NCBI RefSeq assembly: GCF_024169245.1
Contig: NZ_JALJWP010000001.1
Coordinates: 3,411,501-3,475,500 of the forward strand
Reading direction: 5' to 3'
Source of the DNA: Pseudomonas koreensis
GTDB taxonomy: Bacteria > Pseudomonadota > Gammaproteobacteria > Pseudomonadales > Pseudomonadaceae
Length of the DNA: 64,000 nucleotides
A program made the position numbers and the translations under genes. Under the pieces are notes generated by a model. That model ran no database searches. It saw only the letters and a program-made list of their open reading frames with translations, and was not told the DNA's origin. Positions within the stretch are counted from its first letter, which is position 1. Each line of letters opens with the position of its first letter. Of the stretch, positions 56,635-64,000 are shown piece by piece.

Positions 56635-57606
56635 ATGCAGCATCTCGATCTGCAAGTGGTGCGCCGGGCGTTGGAATGGTCGGTGGCCGGGCAGCGAATC
56701 TGGCTGTGCACGGTGCTGAGCACTTACGGCTCGGCACCGCGCGCGCCGGGTTCGCTGCTGGCGGTGAACGACGGCGGGCAGTGGATCGGCTCGCTGTCGG
56801 GCGGTTGCGTCGAGGAGGATTTTCTTCAGCGCGTCGCCGAAGGTGCGTTTCTCGAGGCGGTCAGCGTCGTGCGCTACGGCGAAGGCGACGATCCGCGCTC
56901 GCGGGTCAGTCTGCCTTGCGGCGGCATTCTCGATGTGTTGGTGGAGAAACTTGACGCCGACTGCGAGGTACAGGCGCATCTGCGTGAACTGGAATCGGCG
57001 TTGCTCGGTCAGCGACGTTTGATTCGCGAGGTCGATTTGAGCAGCGGTGCGCGCACTGTGTTTGCTGATCGCGAGCAGGGCGCGCGGATCGAGCGTGAGA
57101 TTGATCGGGTGCGCATTCGCATCGGCGCGGCGCAGCGCTTGTTGCTCGCCGGCTACTCCAGCGTGGCACAGGCCTGTGCCGAGTTTGCGGTAGGGCTTGG
57201 CTTTGAAGTGATTCTTTGCGATCCGCGTGATGAAGTGCTCGAAGGTGTGGTGCTTGATGGCGTAGAAATCCGCCGGCAGTTGCCTTCGGTGTTCATTGCC
57301 GACGGTGGCTGTCATCGCGACACAGCAGTGGCGGCGCTGACCCACGATCCGCGGATCGATGATCTGGCGATGATGGAAGCGGTGCGCACCGAGGCGTTTT
57401 ACGTCGGTGTGATGGGATCGCTGCAGACATCGCAAAAACGCTTTGAGCGCTTACGCCGTGTTGGTGCCTTGAGTGAGGCAGAGCTGGCGCGGATTCATGC
57501 GCCGATCGGGCTTAACCTTGGCAGCAAGACACCGGCGGAAATTGCGCTGGCGGTGCTGGCGGATATCCTGCGGATTCGCAGCGGGATTGCTCGGGATCAG
57601 CTTTGA
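56635..57606 (+). CDS. XdhC-family molybdenum cofactor maturation protein
   Basis: A 323-residue XdhC/CoxI-type protein that binds Moco, promotes its sulfuration and inserts it into the apo-hydroxylase. The XdhC domain is N-terminal (STYGSAPRAPGSLLAV, LSGGCVEEDF, about 27-65). A C-terminal Rossmann domain spans about 155-300 (VILCDPRDEV, GVMGSLQTSQKRFERL). The ATG at 56635 follows the cytochrome stop by one base. It is cytoplasmic and specific to the operon's enzyme by context. Confidence 0.9.
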   Translation: MQHLDLQVVRRALEWSVAGQRIWLCTVLSTYGSAPRAPGSLLAVNDGGQWIGSLSGGCVEEDFLQRVAEGAFLEAVSVVRYGEGDDPRSRVSLPCGGILDVLVEKLDADCEVQAHLRELESALLGQRRLIREVDLSSGARTVFADREQGARIEREIDRVRIRIGAAQRLLLAGYSSVAQACAEFAVGLGFEVILCDPRDEVLEGVVLDGVEIRRQLPSVFIADGGCHRDTAVAALTHDPRIDDLAMMEAVRTEAFYVGVMGSLQTSQKRFERLRRVGALSEAELARIHAPIGLNLGSKTPAEIALAVLADILRIRSGIARDQL

Positions 57607-57621
57607 GCTTTGCGTAGAAAT

Positions 57622-57653
57622 GAAGAGGGCCGCAATTTGCGGCCCTTTTTTTA
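57622..57653 (+). terminator. Terminator of the molybdenum hydroxylase operon
   Basis: GGGCCGCAA/TTGCGGCCC hairpin followed by seven T; it reaches into the end of the convergent puuB gene. Confidence 0.9.
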
Positions 57654-58934
57654 CATCCCGAATTTATCGCGCAGCCCGTAATACCAGGCGCCCAGCGCGG
57701 CAAACGGTGTACGCAGCATTTGCCCGCCGGGGAAGGGGTAGTGGGGCAGGTCGGCAAAGGCATCGAAACGCTCGGCCTGACCGCGCAACGCTTCGGCGAG
57801 GACTTTGCCAGCCAGATGCGTGTAGGTGACGCCGTGACCGCTGCAGCCCTGTGAGTAATAGATGTTGTCGCCCAGGCGTCCGACTTGAGGCAGGCGCGAC
57901 AGGGTCAGCAGGAAGTTGCCGGTCCAGGCGTAGTCGATCTTGACGTTCTTGAGTTGCGGGAAGGCCTTGAGCATCTTCGGGCGAATGATCGCTTCGATGT
58001 TTGCCGGATCACGCGCGCCGTAGACCACGCCGCCGCCGAAGATCAGACGCTTGTCTGCAGTAAGCCGGTAGTAGTCGAGAAGATAGTTGCAATCCTCCAC
58101 GCAGTAATCCTGCGGCAATAGCGCCTTCGCCAGCTCGTCGCCCAGCGGCTCGGTGGTGATCACCTGAGTGCCACACGGCATCGATTTGGCCGCCAGTTCC
58201 GGCACCAGATTACCGAGGTAGGCGTTGCCGGCGACGATGATGAACTGGGCCCTGACCTTGCCTTGCGGCGTATGCACGACCGGATTGGCACCGCGCTCGA
58301 TGCGCACGGCAGGTGATTGCTCATAGATGGTGCCGCCGAGTGACTCGACTGCAGCCGCTTCGCCAAGTGCCAGGTTGAGCGGATGAATGTGGCCGCCGCT
58401 CATATCGAGCATGCCACCGATGTACTGATCGCAACCAACCACTTCACGAATGCGGCGTTGGTCCATCAGTTCGAGTTGGGTGTGGCCGAAGCGCTCCCAA
58501 AGGCGCTTTTGCGATTCCAGGTGACCCATCTGTTTGGCGGAAAGGGCGGCGAATACACCGCCGTCTTTCAGATCGCACTGGATGTTGTATTTCGCCACGC
58601 GCTCGCGAATGATCCGACCGCCTTCAAAGGCCATTTCACCGAGCAGTTGCGCTTGCCTGGGGCCGACCGTGCGTTCGATGACGTCAATGTCGCGGCTATA
58701 GCTGTTGACGATCTGCCCACCGTTTCGGCCCGAGGCGCCAAAACCGACTTTGGCCGCTTCCAGCACGGTTACGCGAAAACCGTTCTCCAGCAGAAACAAA
58801 GCAGAGGACAGCCCGGTATACCCGGCGCCGATCACACAGACGTCCGTCTCCACATCATCCTGCAGCACTGGACGTGGCGGTGCGGCATTGGCCGACGCAG
58901 CGTAATAAGACTCTGGGTATTGGGTGTTCGCCAT
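57651..58934 (-). CDS. puuB: Gamma-glutamylputrescine oxidase
   Basis: A 427-residue FAD oxidoreductase that oxidises gamma-glutamylputrescine to its aldehyde in putrescine catabolism. The sequence follows E. coli PuuB closely: SYYAASAN near the start, the Rossmann motif VIGAGYTGLSSALFL (about 34-48), GFGASGRNGGQIVNSYSRD, SGGHIHPLNLA and the C-terminal LPHYPFPGG. Other puu genes are not in the window, but several PuuB-like paralogues are usual in pseudomonads. Probably cytoplasmic. AGAGGCGGC precedes the ATG. Confidence 0.9.
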   Translation of the reverse strand: MANTQYPESYYAASANAAPPRPVLQDDVETDVCVIGAGYTGLSSALFLLENGFRVTVLEAAKVGFGASGRNGGQIVNSYSRDIDVIERTVGPRQAQLLGEMAFEGGRIIRERVAKYNIQCDLKDGGVFAALSAKQMGHLESQKRLWERFGHTQLELMDQRRIREVVGCDQYIGGMLDMSGGHIHPLNLALGEAAAVESLGGTIYEQSPAVRIERGANPVVHTPQGKVRAQFIIVAGNAYLGNLVPELAAKSMPCGTQVITTEPLGDELAKALLPQDYCVEDCNYLLDYYRLTADKRLIFGGGVVYGARDPANIEAIIRPKMLKAFPQLKNVKIDYAWTGNFLLTLSRLPQVGRLGDNIYYSQGCSGHGVTYTHLAGKVLAEALRGQAERFDAFADLPHYPFPGGQMLRTPFAALGAWYYGLRDKFGM

Positions 58935-59076
58935 CCTGCCGCCTCTGTTTAATATATTTTACGAGAGTGTCGATCCTACCCGAGTTGAAAAACCTCCGCC
59001 AGCCACCGGAAATTCTTCTTGGCCGAGGCGAAATTAAATATTTTGCATATTCATAGGGTTAGGTGAAAAAAAGGTG

Positions 59077-59104
59077 TTGACACCCCTCCGGAATTCCGTA
59101 GAAT
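59077..59104 (+). promoter_or_regulatory. Promoter of tRNA-Val(GAC)
   Basis: TTGACA (59077-59082), 16 bases, TAGAAT (59099-59104), 13 bases before the tRNA. Confidence 0.8.
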
Positions 59105-59117
59105 GCCGCCTCACAGC

Positions 59118-59194
59118 AGGCACGTAGCTCAGTTGGTTAGAGCACCACCTTGACATGGTGGGGGTCGTTGGTTCGAGTCCAATCGCGCCTACCA
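59118..59194 (+). tRNA. tRNA-Val (anticodon GAC)
   Basis: A 77-base cloverleaf with anticodon loop TTGACAT and encoded CCA. The acceptor arms AGGCACG and CGCGCCT leave one A-C mismatch at positions 5:68; all other pairs are intact. Confidence 0.94.
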
Positions 59195-59225
59195 AACAAA
59201 ATCCGCTCTGCTGGGCGGTCTGGAA

Positions 59226-59254
59226 GGGCTCACCGAAAGGTGAGCCCTTTTTTG
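59226..59254 (+). terminator. Terminator of tRNA-Val(GAC)
   Basis: GGGCTCACC-GAAA-GGTGAGCCC then six T; a perfect 9-base stem. Confidence 0.93.
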
Positions 59255-59292
59255 TTGTCTGCGATTTGCAAAACTTTTGCAAAACCCCCGCC

Positions 59293-59420
59293 TCAGAACG
59301 CCAGTTCGGCGCTCACCTCCATATCTATCGACTTGTCGCCATGTCCCGCCTGGTAGTGCTTCGTCATCTTCTCGTCTGCGTGTGGCCCAGTAGCGCTTTG
59401 AAGTACTCCTGCGGTAAACC
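59293..59420 (-). pseudogene. 3' remnant of a phage-type tyrosine integrase gene, frameshifted
   Basis: On the minus strand one frame reads GLPQEYFKALLGHTQ and another then reads DEKMTKHYQAGHGD...AELAF to a stop at 59293. Joined, they form the C-terminal end of phage integrases (the LLGHT box and the active-site tyrosine in KHYQ). A one-base-type frameshift splits them, and no coding homology is visible upstream of the GLPQ codons. It lies 99 bases from tRNA-Val, the usual arrangement of an integrated element, so it is probably the scar of a decayed element. Confidence 0.7.
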
Positions 59421-59483
59421 CTGACGGTGTCCCGCTCCACAATTGGCTGATGACGGGGAGTTACCGAGGATTCGTGCAGGCGA

Positions 59484-59507
59484 AAGAAAGCCCGGACCTT
59501 GCCGGGC
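59484..59507 (-). terminator. Terminator after the small membrane-protein gene
   Basis: On the minus strand GCCCGG/CCGGGC with a 6-base loop followed by TTTCTTT, 15 bases past the stop of the gene at 59522. Confidence 0.7.
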
Positions 59508-59521
59508 GTATGTGGGAATAA

Positions 59522-59683
59522 TCAGCGTGATTCTGCTTTTTGCGCGCGGCTGTTGGAAGATCCTTCGCTTCGCCTGCGAAGCCAGGTGATCAGCGCATGC
59601 ACCGGATGGAGGACAGTAGCCAGGACGCCAAGCAGCATGATGATGAAGATGATGATGAGCGGGATGCTTTCGTGCGAGAACAT
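59522..59683 (-). CDS. Small single-pass membrane protein (53 residues)
   Basis: A short gene starting MFSHESIPLIIIFIIMLLGV, with a hydrophobic helix at about residues 7-30 and a basic, Ser-rich tail (WLRRRSEGSSNS). AGGAG lies 9 bases before the ATG, and a T-rich terminator follows the stop, which together support a real gene. No known family is recognised. It lies between the integrase scar and a gene-poor spacer. Confidence 0.6.
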   Translation of the reverse strand: MFSHESIPLIIIFIIMLLGVLATVLHPVHALITWLRRRSEGSSNSRAQKAESR

Positions 59684-59923
59684 GGTGGGTTACTCCTGTA
59701 GTCACTATGTCGGAACCCGCAGACTAGACGCTTGCAGTGATGATTTCGATGAACGTATGTTCATCCTTCGGTGCCTCGGTTGTGCTACGGCGAGGCTCAT
59801 CAGATTGGCTGGATCTGAAAATGACGGGCAACTACTGTTCACAGGAATGGCCTGTGACACGCGATTCTTCCGGCAACGCAGGTGGTAACGCGCCATCCTG
59901 GTGCGCTGCATGCTCCTGTTTGA

Positions 59924-59964
59924 TAAAAAAAGCTGTGGATATTTAAAGGCTTACAGCTTTTTTC
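59924..59964 (+). terminator. Orphan terminator-like hairpin
   Basis: AAAAAAAGCTGT (59924-59936) pairs with ACAGCTTTTTT (59953-59963) around a 16-base loop. No gene ends just upstream. Confidence 0.5.
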
Positions 59965-60054
59965 CTCCAACCGGCTATCGAAAAAGCCTTGTTGGTGACT
60001 GTGAATTTAAGTAACATCCATCCCGCGTTCACCACCACGGTTTATGCATTTTTA

Positions 60055-60091
60055 AATCCCAAGCTTCCATCAGCTGCTTGGGATTTTTTTT
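60055..60091 (+). terminator. Strong orphan terminator
   Basis: TCCCAAGC (60057-60064) pairs with GCTTGGGA (60076-60083), followed by eight T. No gene precedes it on the plus strand, which suggests a short non-coding transcript. Confidence 0.75.
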
Positions 60092-60202
60092 GCCTGCGAT
60101 TTGGCGTTTGGGCATTTATCCCTCCATCACCTCCAAGCGAGGTCCCGTGTTTTCGTCTACTACTGACTGGCCGATTTCCAACTCTTTATAAGGAGTACGT
60201 CG

Positions 60203-60658
60203 ATGCTGAGTCAGTGGATTCTTGCGGCTGTTCATCTATTCGCTTTCGCCTTGGCTTTCTGGGCGGTGCTGACGCGTGGCAAAGCATTCAGCCAGCTCGC
60301 GGTCGGCGCGGGATACGTCAAGCGTGTTTTGCTTGCCGATAATCTGTGGGGGCTTTCGGCTTTGGCGCTGCTGGTTACCGGTGGCATGCGTGCATTTGGC
60401 GGTTATGAGAAAGGCTCTGACTATTACCTGCATCAGCCGCTGTTTCATTTGAAGATCACGCTGTTTGTGCTGATCCTTCTCATAGAGCTTGCACCGATGA
60501 TCACGCTGATCAAATGGCGTATCGCATCATCGCGCGGGACAGCGCCTGATATCGGACGTGCCAAGCTGTACGCGCGAATCAGTCACGTTGAAGCGCTGCT
60601 CCTGATCTTGATGATGGTCGCGGCGACAGGCATGGCGCGTGGGGTGATACTCACTTAG
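60203..60658 (+). CDS. DUF2214 family membrane protein
   Basis: A 151-residue protein with four membrane segments (about 5-22, 42-62, 83-103, 125-147), fitting the DUF2214 family of predicted inner-membrane proteins. Motifs include LSQWILAAVHLF near the start, RVLLADNLWGLSALALL and FHLKITLFVLILLIEL. AAGGAG lies 9 bases before the ATG. Function unknown; the fold suggests a small integral membrane protein possibly linked to heme or quinones, but no ligand residues stand out. Confidence 0.8.
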   Translation: MLSQWILAAVHLFAFALAFWAVLTRGKAFSQLAVGAGYVKRVLLADNLWGLSALALLVTGGMRAFGGYEKGSDYYLHQPLFHLKITLFVLILLIELAPMITLIKWRIASSRGTAPDIGRAKLYARISHVEALLLILMMVAATGMARGVILT

Positions 60659-60877
60659 AAGGCGAAATTCTCCGCGCTCTCTCGGAAACGTCCGACAGCC
60701 AACTCCAGGAGTGAAAGGTAATATCGGCGCAAGTGAGGAAGGGGAGACCAATGAAGGGAGTTAGCCTGCTTCAGGCGCCGTGCCCAGCGGGGGGAAATGC
60801 GGATGGCTAAACGGCGCGTGAATCTTTAGCCAGTCTTGCGCGGCGGCAAAGGGACTGGCTACGTGATGCAGTGCGGC
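60659..60877. other. Spacer between the DUF2214 gene and rsmE
   Basis: 219 bases without a gene. A 9-base stem TAGCCAGTC (60827-60835) / GACTGGCTA (60853-60861) lies downstream of rsmE and may end its transcript, though its T-run is poor. Confidence 0.4.
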
Positions 60878-61072
60878 TCAGGGCGTTTGCGGCTTGTCCG
60901 GAGCGGTCAGGCCAGCCTGGATGCGCTGGTAGATTTCTTCACGGTGCACTGCCACGTTTTTCGGAGCGTTGATGCCGATGCGAACCTGTTGGCCGCTGAC
61001 TCCGAGGATGGTGATCGTGATGTCATCACCAATGTTTATGCTTTCACCGACTTTGCGGGTGAGTATCAGCAT
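60878..61072 (-). CDS. rsmE: CsrA-family RNA-binding post-transcriptional regulator RsmE
   Basis: A 64-residue CsrA-family homodimer that binds GGA motifs in mRNA leaders and represses translation of secondary-metabolite and exoenzyme genes under GacA control; RsmX/Y/Z small RNAs titrate it. It reads [22 protein letters not shown] and keeps the C-terminal RNA-contact stretch [13 protein letters not shown] with its arginine. The SINIGDD variant and the [10 protein letters not shown] tail match RsmE of P. fluorescens rather than RsmA. The ATG at 61072 has AGGAG 8 bases upstream; the GGA in that site could allow autorepression. Confidence 0.88.
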   Translation of the reverse strand: MLILTRKVGESINIGDDITITILGVSGQQVRIGINAPKNVAVHREEIYQRIQAGLTAPDKPQTP

Positions 61073-61322
61073 GGTCTTCTCCTTGATTGCTTTGTAGGGC
61101 ACCTGATTCAGACAGTGCAGAGGTCGGTGGTATCTATAGATTAGTGCGAAGTCTCACGGTTTGGGTGCCTCTTTCTGACGCGCAGATGCGGCATTAATTC
61201 CCAGGGCGTAACTATACAGAGGCTGCAATCATCATTCTCGTTGTTTTGTGCCCATTTTGCGGGGCTCGCGAAGTATTTATGAATGATAAGATCGCCGCTT
61301 TACGAATTCTGAGGACAGCGTT

Positions 61323-61688
61323 GTGCGCAAATTGGTTTGGCTGGTAGCGGCACTGGCATTGGCAGGCTGCGGTGATGGCAAAAATGTAGATGCGCCGAAG
61401 CCTGAGACGAAGGTTGCAACTGCGCCGGCGGTTGCCGCGCCACAGTGGGATCTGGAAGTGCGTGGCGAAACGCCTCAGGCCGTCAGTGACCTGAGCGGCT
61501 GGTTGATCGAGCACGCTTTCGTTCCAACGGTCGTCAAGGACGGTAGCGGTAAAACACGAATTCTGATCGGTCCGTTCAATTCTCAGGCTGACGCCGAGGC
61601 GCGCAAGGTGCAGGTCGATGCGGCGTTGGTAAAAGCCAAGAAACAAAATATCGAATCGGTGGTGATCGAGCATCCGCTTACGCCATAA
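61323..61688 (+). CDS. SPOR-like lipoprotein
   Basis: A 121-residue lipoprotein. A signal peptide with lipobox LALAGC places the lipidated cysteine at residue 16; a short linker leads to a C-terminal SPOR-like fold (about 40-118, with TRILIGPFNSQADAEARK). Starts with GTG, preceded by GAGGA. Probably envelope- or peptidoglycan-associated. A strong terminator follows. Confidence 0.8.
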   Translation: MRKLVWLVAALALAGCGDGKNVDAPKPETKVATAPAVAAPQWDLEVRGETPQAVSDLSGWLIEHAFVPTVVKDGSGKTRILIGPFNSQADAEARKVQVDAALVKAKKQNIESVVIEHPLTP

Positions 61689-61726
61689 GCGAAGCGCCTT
61701 CAAACCGGCTCGGACGCACAGATATG

Positions 61727-61765
61727 AAAAAGGCCTCGAGCATAACGCTCGAGGCCTTTTTATTT
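61727..61765. terminator. Bidirectional terminator between the lipoprotein gene and endA
   Basis: AAAAAGGCCTCGAGC/GCTCGAGGCCTTTTT perfect stem with a 5-base loop and A/T runs on both sides. Confidence 0.93.
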
Positions 61766-61775
61766 TGTGCTGCGA

Positions 61776-62465
61776 TCAGCCGCAGGCTTTCAGATTTACC
61801 GAGCCGACAAATTCATTGCCGCGCCCCATCACGCACGCCACGCTCTGGTTGCGCTGACGTTCCCAGTCCTGCACCGGATAAGTCTTGTCCCACGCCTCAT
61901 ACAGCTGCCGATCCTGCTTCGACAATCGCAGTCCGTATTGTTTGCTCATATAAAAATAGGTGCGGGCGATCATGCCGCGAATCGAAGGGCGGGGCATGAC
62001 CTTCTTCGCCTTGAAATCGACCTGGGTCAGGCAGGATCCGTACTGACCGGACTGTACCGGCAACCAGCCGTAGCTGAAGTTGCTGCGGTCACCGTTGACC
62101 TCACCAATGCTCGGCACCAGATTGTGCAAATCAGCTTCGGCCTTTTGATAAACCGGGTCGTAGCGTGTGCAATTCTTGCGTCCGCCTTGCTGCCAGCATT
62201 GCCGCTGGTGACCGATCTGCCAGGCCGGCACGATGTGCTCCCATTCGATTCTTGAAGCACGCTTGGCGTTCTTGCGTGGCACATAACCGCAAGCTTTCAG
62301 ATCGACCTTGTTGCCGGTGTACTTGCAGCCGCAGTAAAACTCCGTGGACTGCGGCGCGTAGAGTTTCCACGCGGCTTTCTTGGCTTCGGAAAAGGTGCGT
62401 GGGGCGCCAGCCTGGGCGCCCACGGAAAAAAATAACAACAGCAAAGCAACACAGCGGACACTCAT
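61776..62465 (-). CDS. endA: Endonuclease I (DNA-specific, exported)
   Basis: A 229-residue nuclease of the EndA/Vvn beta-beta-alpha-metal family. A Sec signal peptide (MSVRCVALLLLFFSVGAQAG) marks it as periplasmic or secreted. The catalytic/metal motif is IEWEHIVPAW (Glu-His, about 77-86) with LHNLVPSIGEVNGDRSN (Asn/His) downstream; eight cysteines may form disulphides. The ATG at 62465 has AGGAAG 9 bases upstream. The DUF1654 gene ends 4 bases upstream, so both form one unit that begins at a LexA box. Confidence 0.93.
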   Translation of the reverse strand: MSVRCVALLLLFFSVGAQAGAPRTFSEAKKAAWKLYAPQSTEFYCGCKYTGNKVDLKACGYVPRKNAKRASRIEWEHIVPAWQIGHQRQCWQQGGRKNCTRYDPVYQKAEADLHNLVPSIGEVNGDRSNFSYGWLPVQSGQYGSCLTQVDFKAKKVMPRPSIRGMIARTYFYMSKQYGLRLSKQDRQLYEAWDKTYPVQDWERQRNQSVACVMGRGNEFVGSVNLKACG

Positions 62466-62469
62466 TGAA

Positions 62470-62709
62470 TCAATCTTCCTTCGGCACAACCCAAAAAATC
62501 TGCACGCCACCGTCATCGCGATAAGCGAGGGTAACGTTGTCGTTCTCGTCGATTTCCTCGAGCAAGCGCTCCCAGTCATCCATCGGCTCATCCGGCAAAC
62601 GGAAAATCAGTGCGGCTTTGGCTTTTTGTGCGGTAGGGGAATTTATGATTTTCTGAACGCGCATGCCCATGCGTTCGTAAGCGTCAGGAGCAGCAGGAGA
62701 GGTGGCCAC
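62470..62709 (-). CDS. DUF1654 family protein, LexA-controlled
   Basis: A 79-residue cytoplasmic protein beginning with GTG, (M)ATSPAAPDAYERMGMRVQKIINSPTAQ, the DUF1654 pattern, and containing PDEPMDDWERLLEEID. The GTG is chosen because AAGGA lies 9 bases upstream. An ATG at 62739 would place the start inside the LexA box and lacks a ribosome binding site. DUF1654 genes are often SOS- or phage-linked in Pseudomonas; their function is unknown. Co-oriented with endA and 4 bases away. Confidence 0.8.
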   Translation of the reverse strand: MATSPAAPDAYERMGMRVQKIINSPTAQKAKAALIFRLPDEPMDDWERLLEEIDENDNVTLAYRDDGGVQIFWVVPKED

Positions 62710-62727
62710 GAGGTTATCCTTATTAAG

Positions 62728-62743
62728 CTGTACGTGCATACAG
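62728..62743. promoter_or_regulatory. LexA (SOS) box
   Basis: CTGTACGTGCATACAG fits CTG-N10-CAG and the extended CTGTA-N6-TACAG consensus. On the minus strand it overlaps a TACTGT -10 with TTGCGA 17 bases upstream, so bound LexA would block the promoter of the DUF1654-endA unit. Confidence 0.8.
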
Positions 62744-62937
62744 TATTTAACTGTAAGCGATTTCGCAACTGCTTAAAATTCAAGAAAATCCTCTGACAGC
62801 AGGTTTCCGATTTTGGTGTAAGGCTCGTCGAGTTTTTTGTGGGAAGAATACTTGAGGTGTGTAGGGGAGGCGCCACCCGCCAAATCCGGCAGGTGGTGCG
62901 CAATTGCCTGATCGAGAGCTGATCAGGCGAAGGTCAA

Positions 62938-64000
<1,063 letters not shown>

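Larger units (their letters stand above)
59684..60202. other. Gene-poor region with two orphan terminator-like hairpins
   Basis: About 520 bases without a convincing gene. Two hairpins with T-runs are present, at 59924-59964 and 60055-60091 (listed separately), with no protein gene ending before either. An in-frame stretch at 59737-59946 lacks a good start and family features. The region may carry a small RNA or be decayed accessory DNA. Confidence 0.45.

Noticed and set aside
59737..59946. 69-codon plus-strand frame in the gene-poor spacer
   Set aside because: No ribosome binding site, no recognisable domain, and it runs into the orphan hairpin at 59924.
62710..62739. ATG at 62739 as the DUF1654 start
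   Set aside because: It falls inside the LexA box and promoter -10 region and has no ribosome binding site; the GTG at 62709 has AAGGA.

Overview
The window is chromosomal DNA from a fluorescent pseudomonad, most likely the Pseudomonas fluorescens group. The evidence is high GC content, a pyoverdine gene (pvdA) with PvdS-type promoters, an RsmE-like CsrA protein, many Pseudomonas REP/REPIN palindromes between genes, and a leuC-leuD-leuB-asd-usg-fimV-truA-trpF-accD-folC-cvpA-purF-metZ block in the gene order known from P. aeruginosa. Most of the window is core genome. I found no CRISPR array, intact insertion sequence or prophage.

Layout: (1) 1-2318, pyoverdine locus: the 5' end of a probable pvdR on the minus strand, an fpvI-like ECF sigma factor and pvdA, with two TAAAT-N16-CGT boxes. 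(2) 2319-10221: mgtA behind a long structured leader, then a degenerate receiver protein, a LuxR-type regulator and an EvgS/BvgS-like hybrid kinase. (3) 10377-17138: pirin, an MscS channel with a cyclic-nucleotide-binding-like domain, exonuclease III, arylamine N-acetyltransferase, a BrnT/BrnA toxin-antitoxin pair and a purine permease. (4) 17338-24330: tRNA-Asn, two small hypotheticals, an aminotransferase, uvrB, gltX and a duplicated Ala-Glu tRNA cluster. (5) 24455-31360: TetR regulator, hydrolase, thioesterase, dusC, ibpA (sigma-32 promoter plus ROSE-type thermometer) and a five-PAS GGDEF-EAL protein.

(6) 31425-51008: a LysR gene divergent from leuC, then the long biosynthetic block. Leucine, diaminopimelate/threonine, tryptophan, fatty-acid, folate, purine and methionine genes are interleaved with fimV, usg, truA, a SPOR protein and cvpA. 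(7) 51175-51552: tRNA-Val(TAC) and two identical tRNA-Asp genes. (8) 52032-57606: a Tat-exported molybdenum hydroxylase operon (Moco subunit, 2Fe-2S subunit, triheme cytochrome c, XdhC-type maturation factor). (9) 57651-64000: puuB, tRNA-Val(GAC) with a phage-integrase 3' remnant beside it, a 53-codon membrane-protein gene, a DUF2214 protein, rsmE, a SPOR-like lipoprotein, a LexA-box-controlled DUF1654-endA pair, and a periplasmic glutaminase-asparaginase cut by the window end.

The least ordinary signals are the LexA box over the DUF1654-endA promoter, the integrase remnant beside a tRNA-Val with an acceptor-stem mismatch, the structured mgtA leader with a PhoP-box-like repeat, the compensatory changes between the duplicated tRNA-Ala genes, the Usg paralogue lacking its catalytic cysteine, and the unannotated small membrane-protein gene. 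Nothing here is clearly a wholly new multi-gene system.
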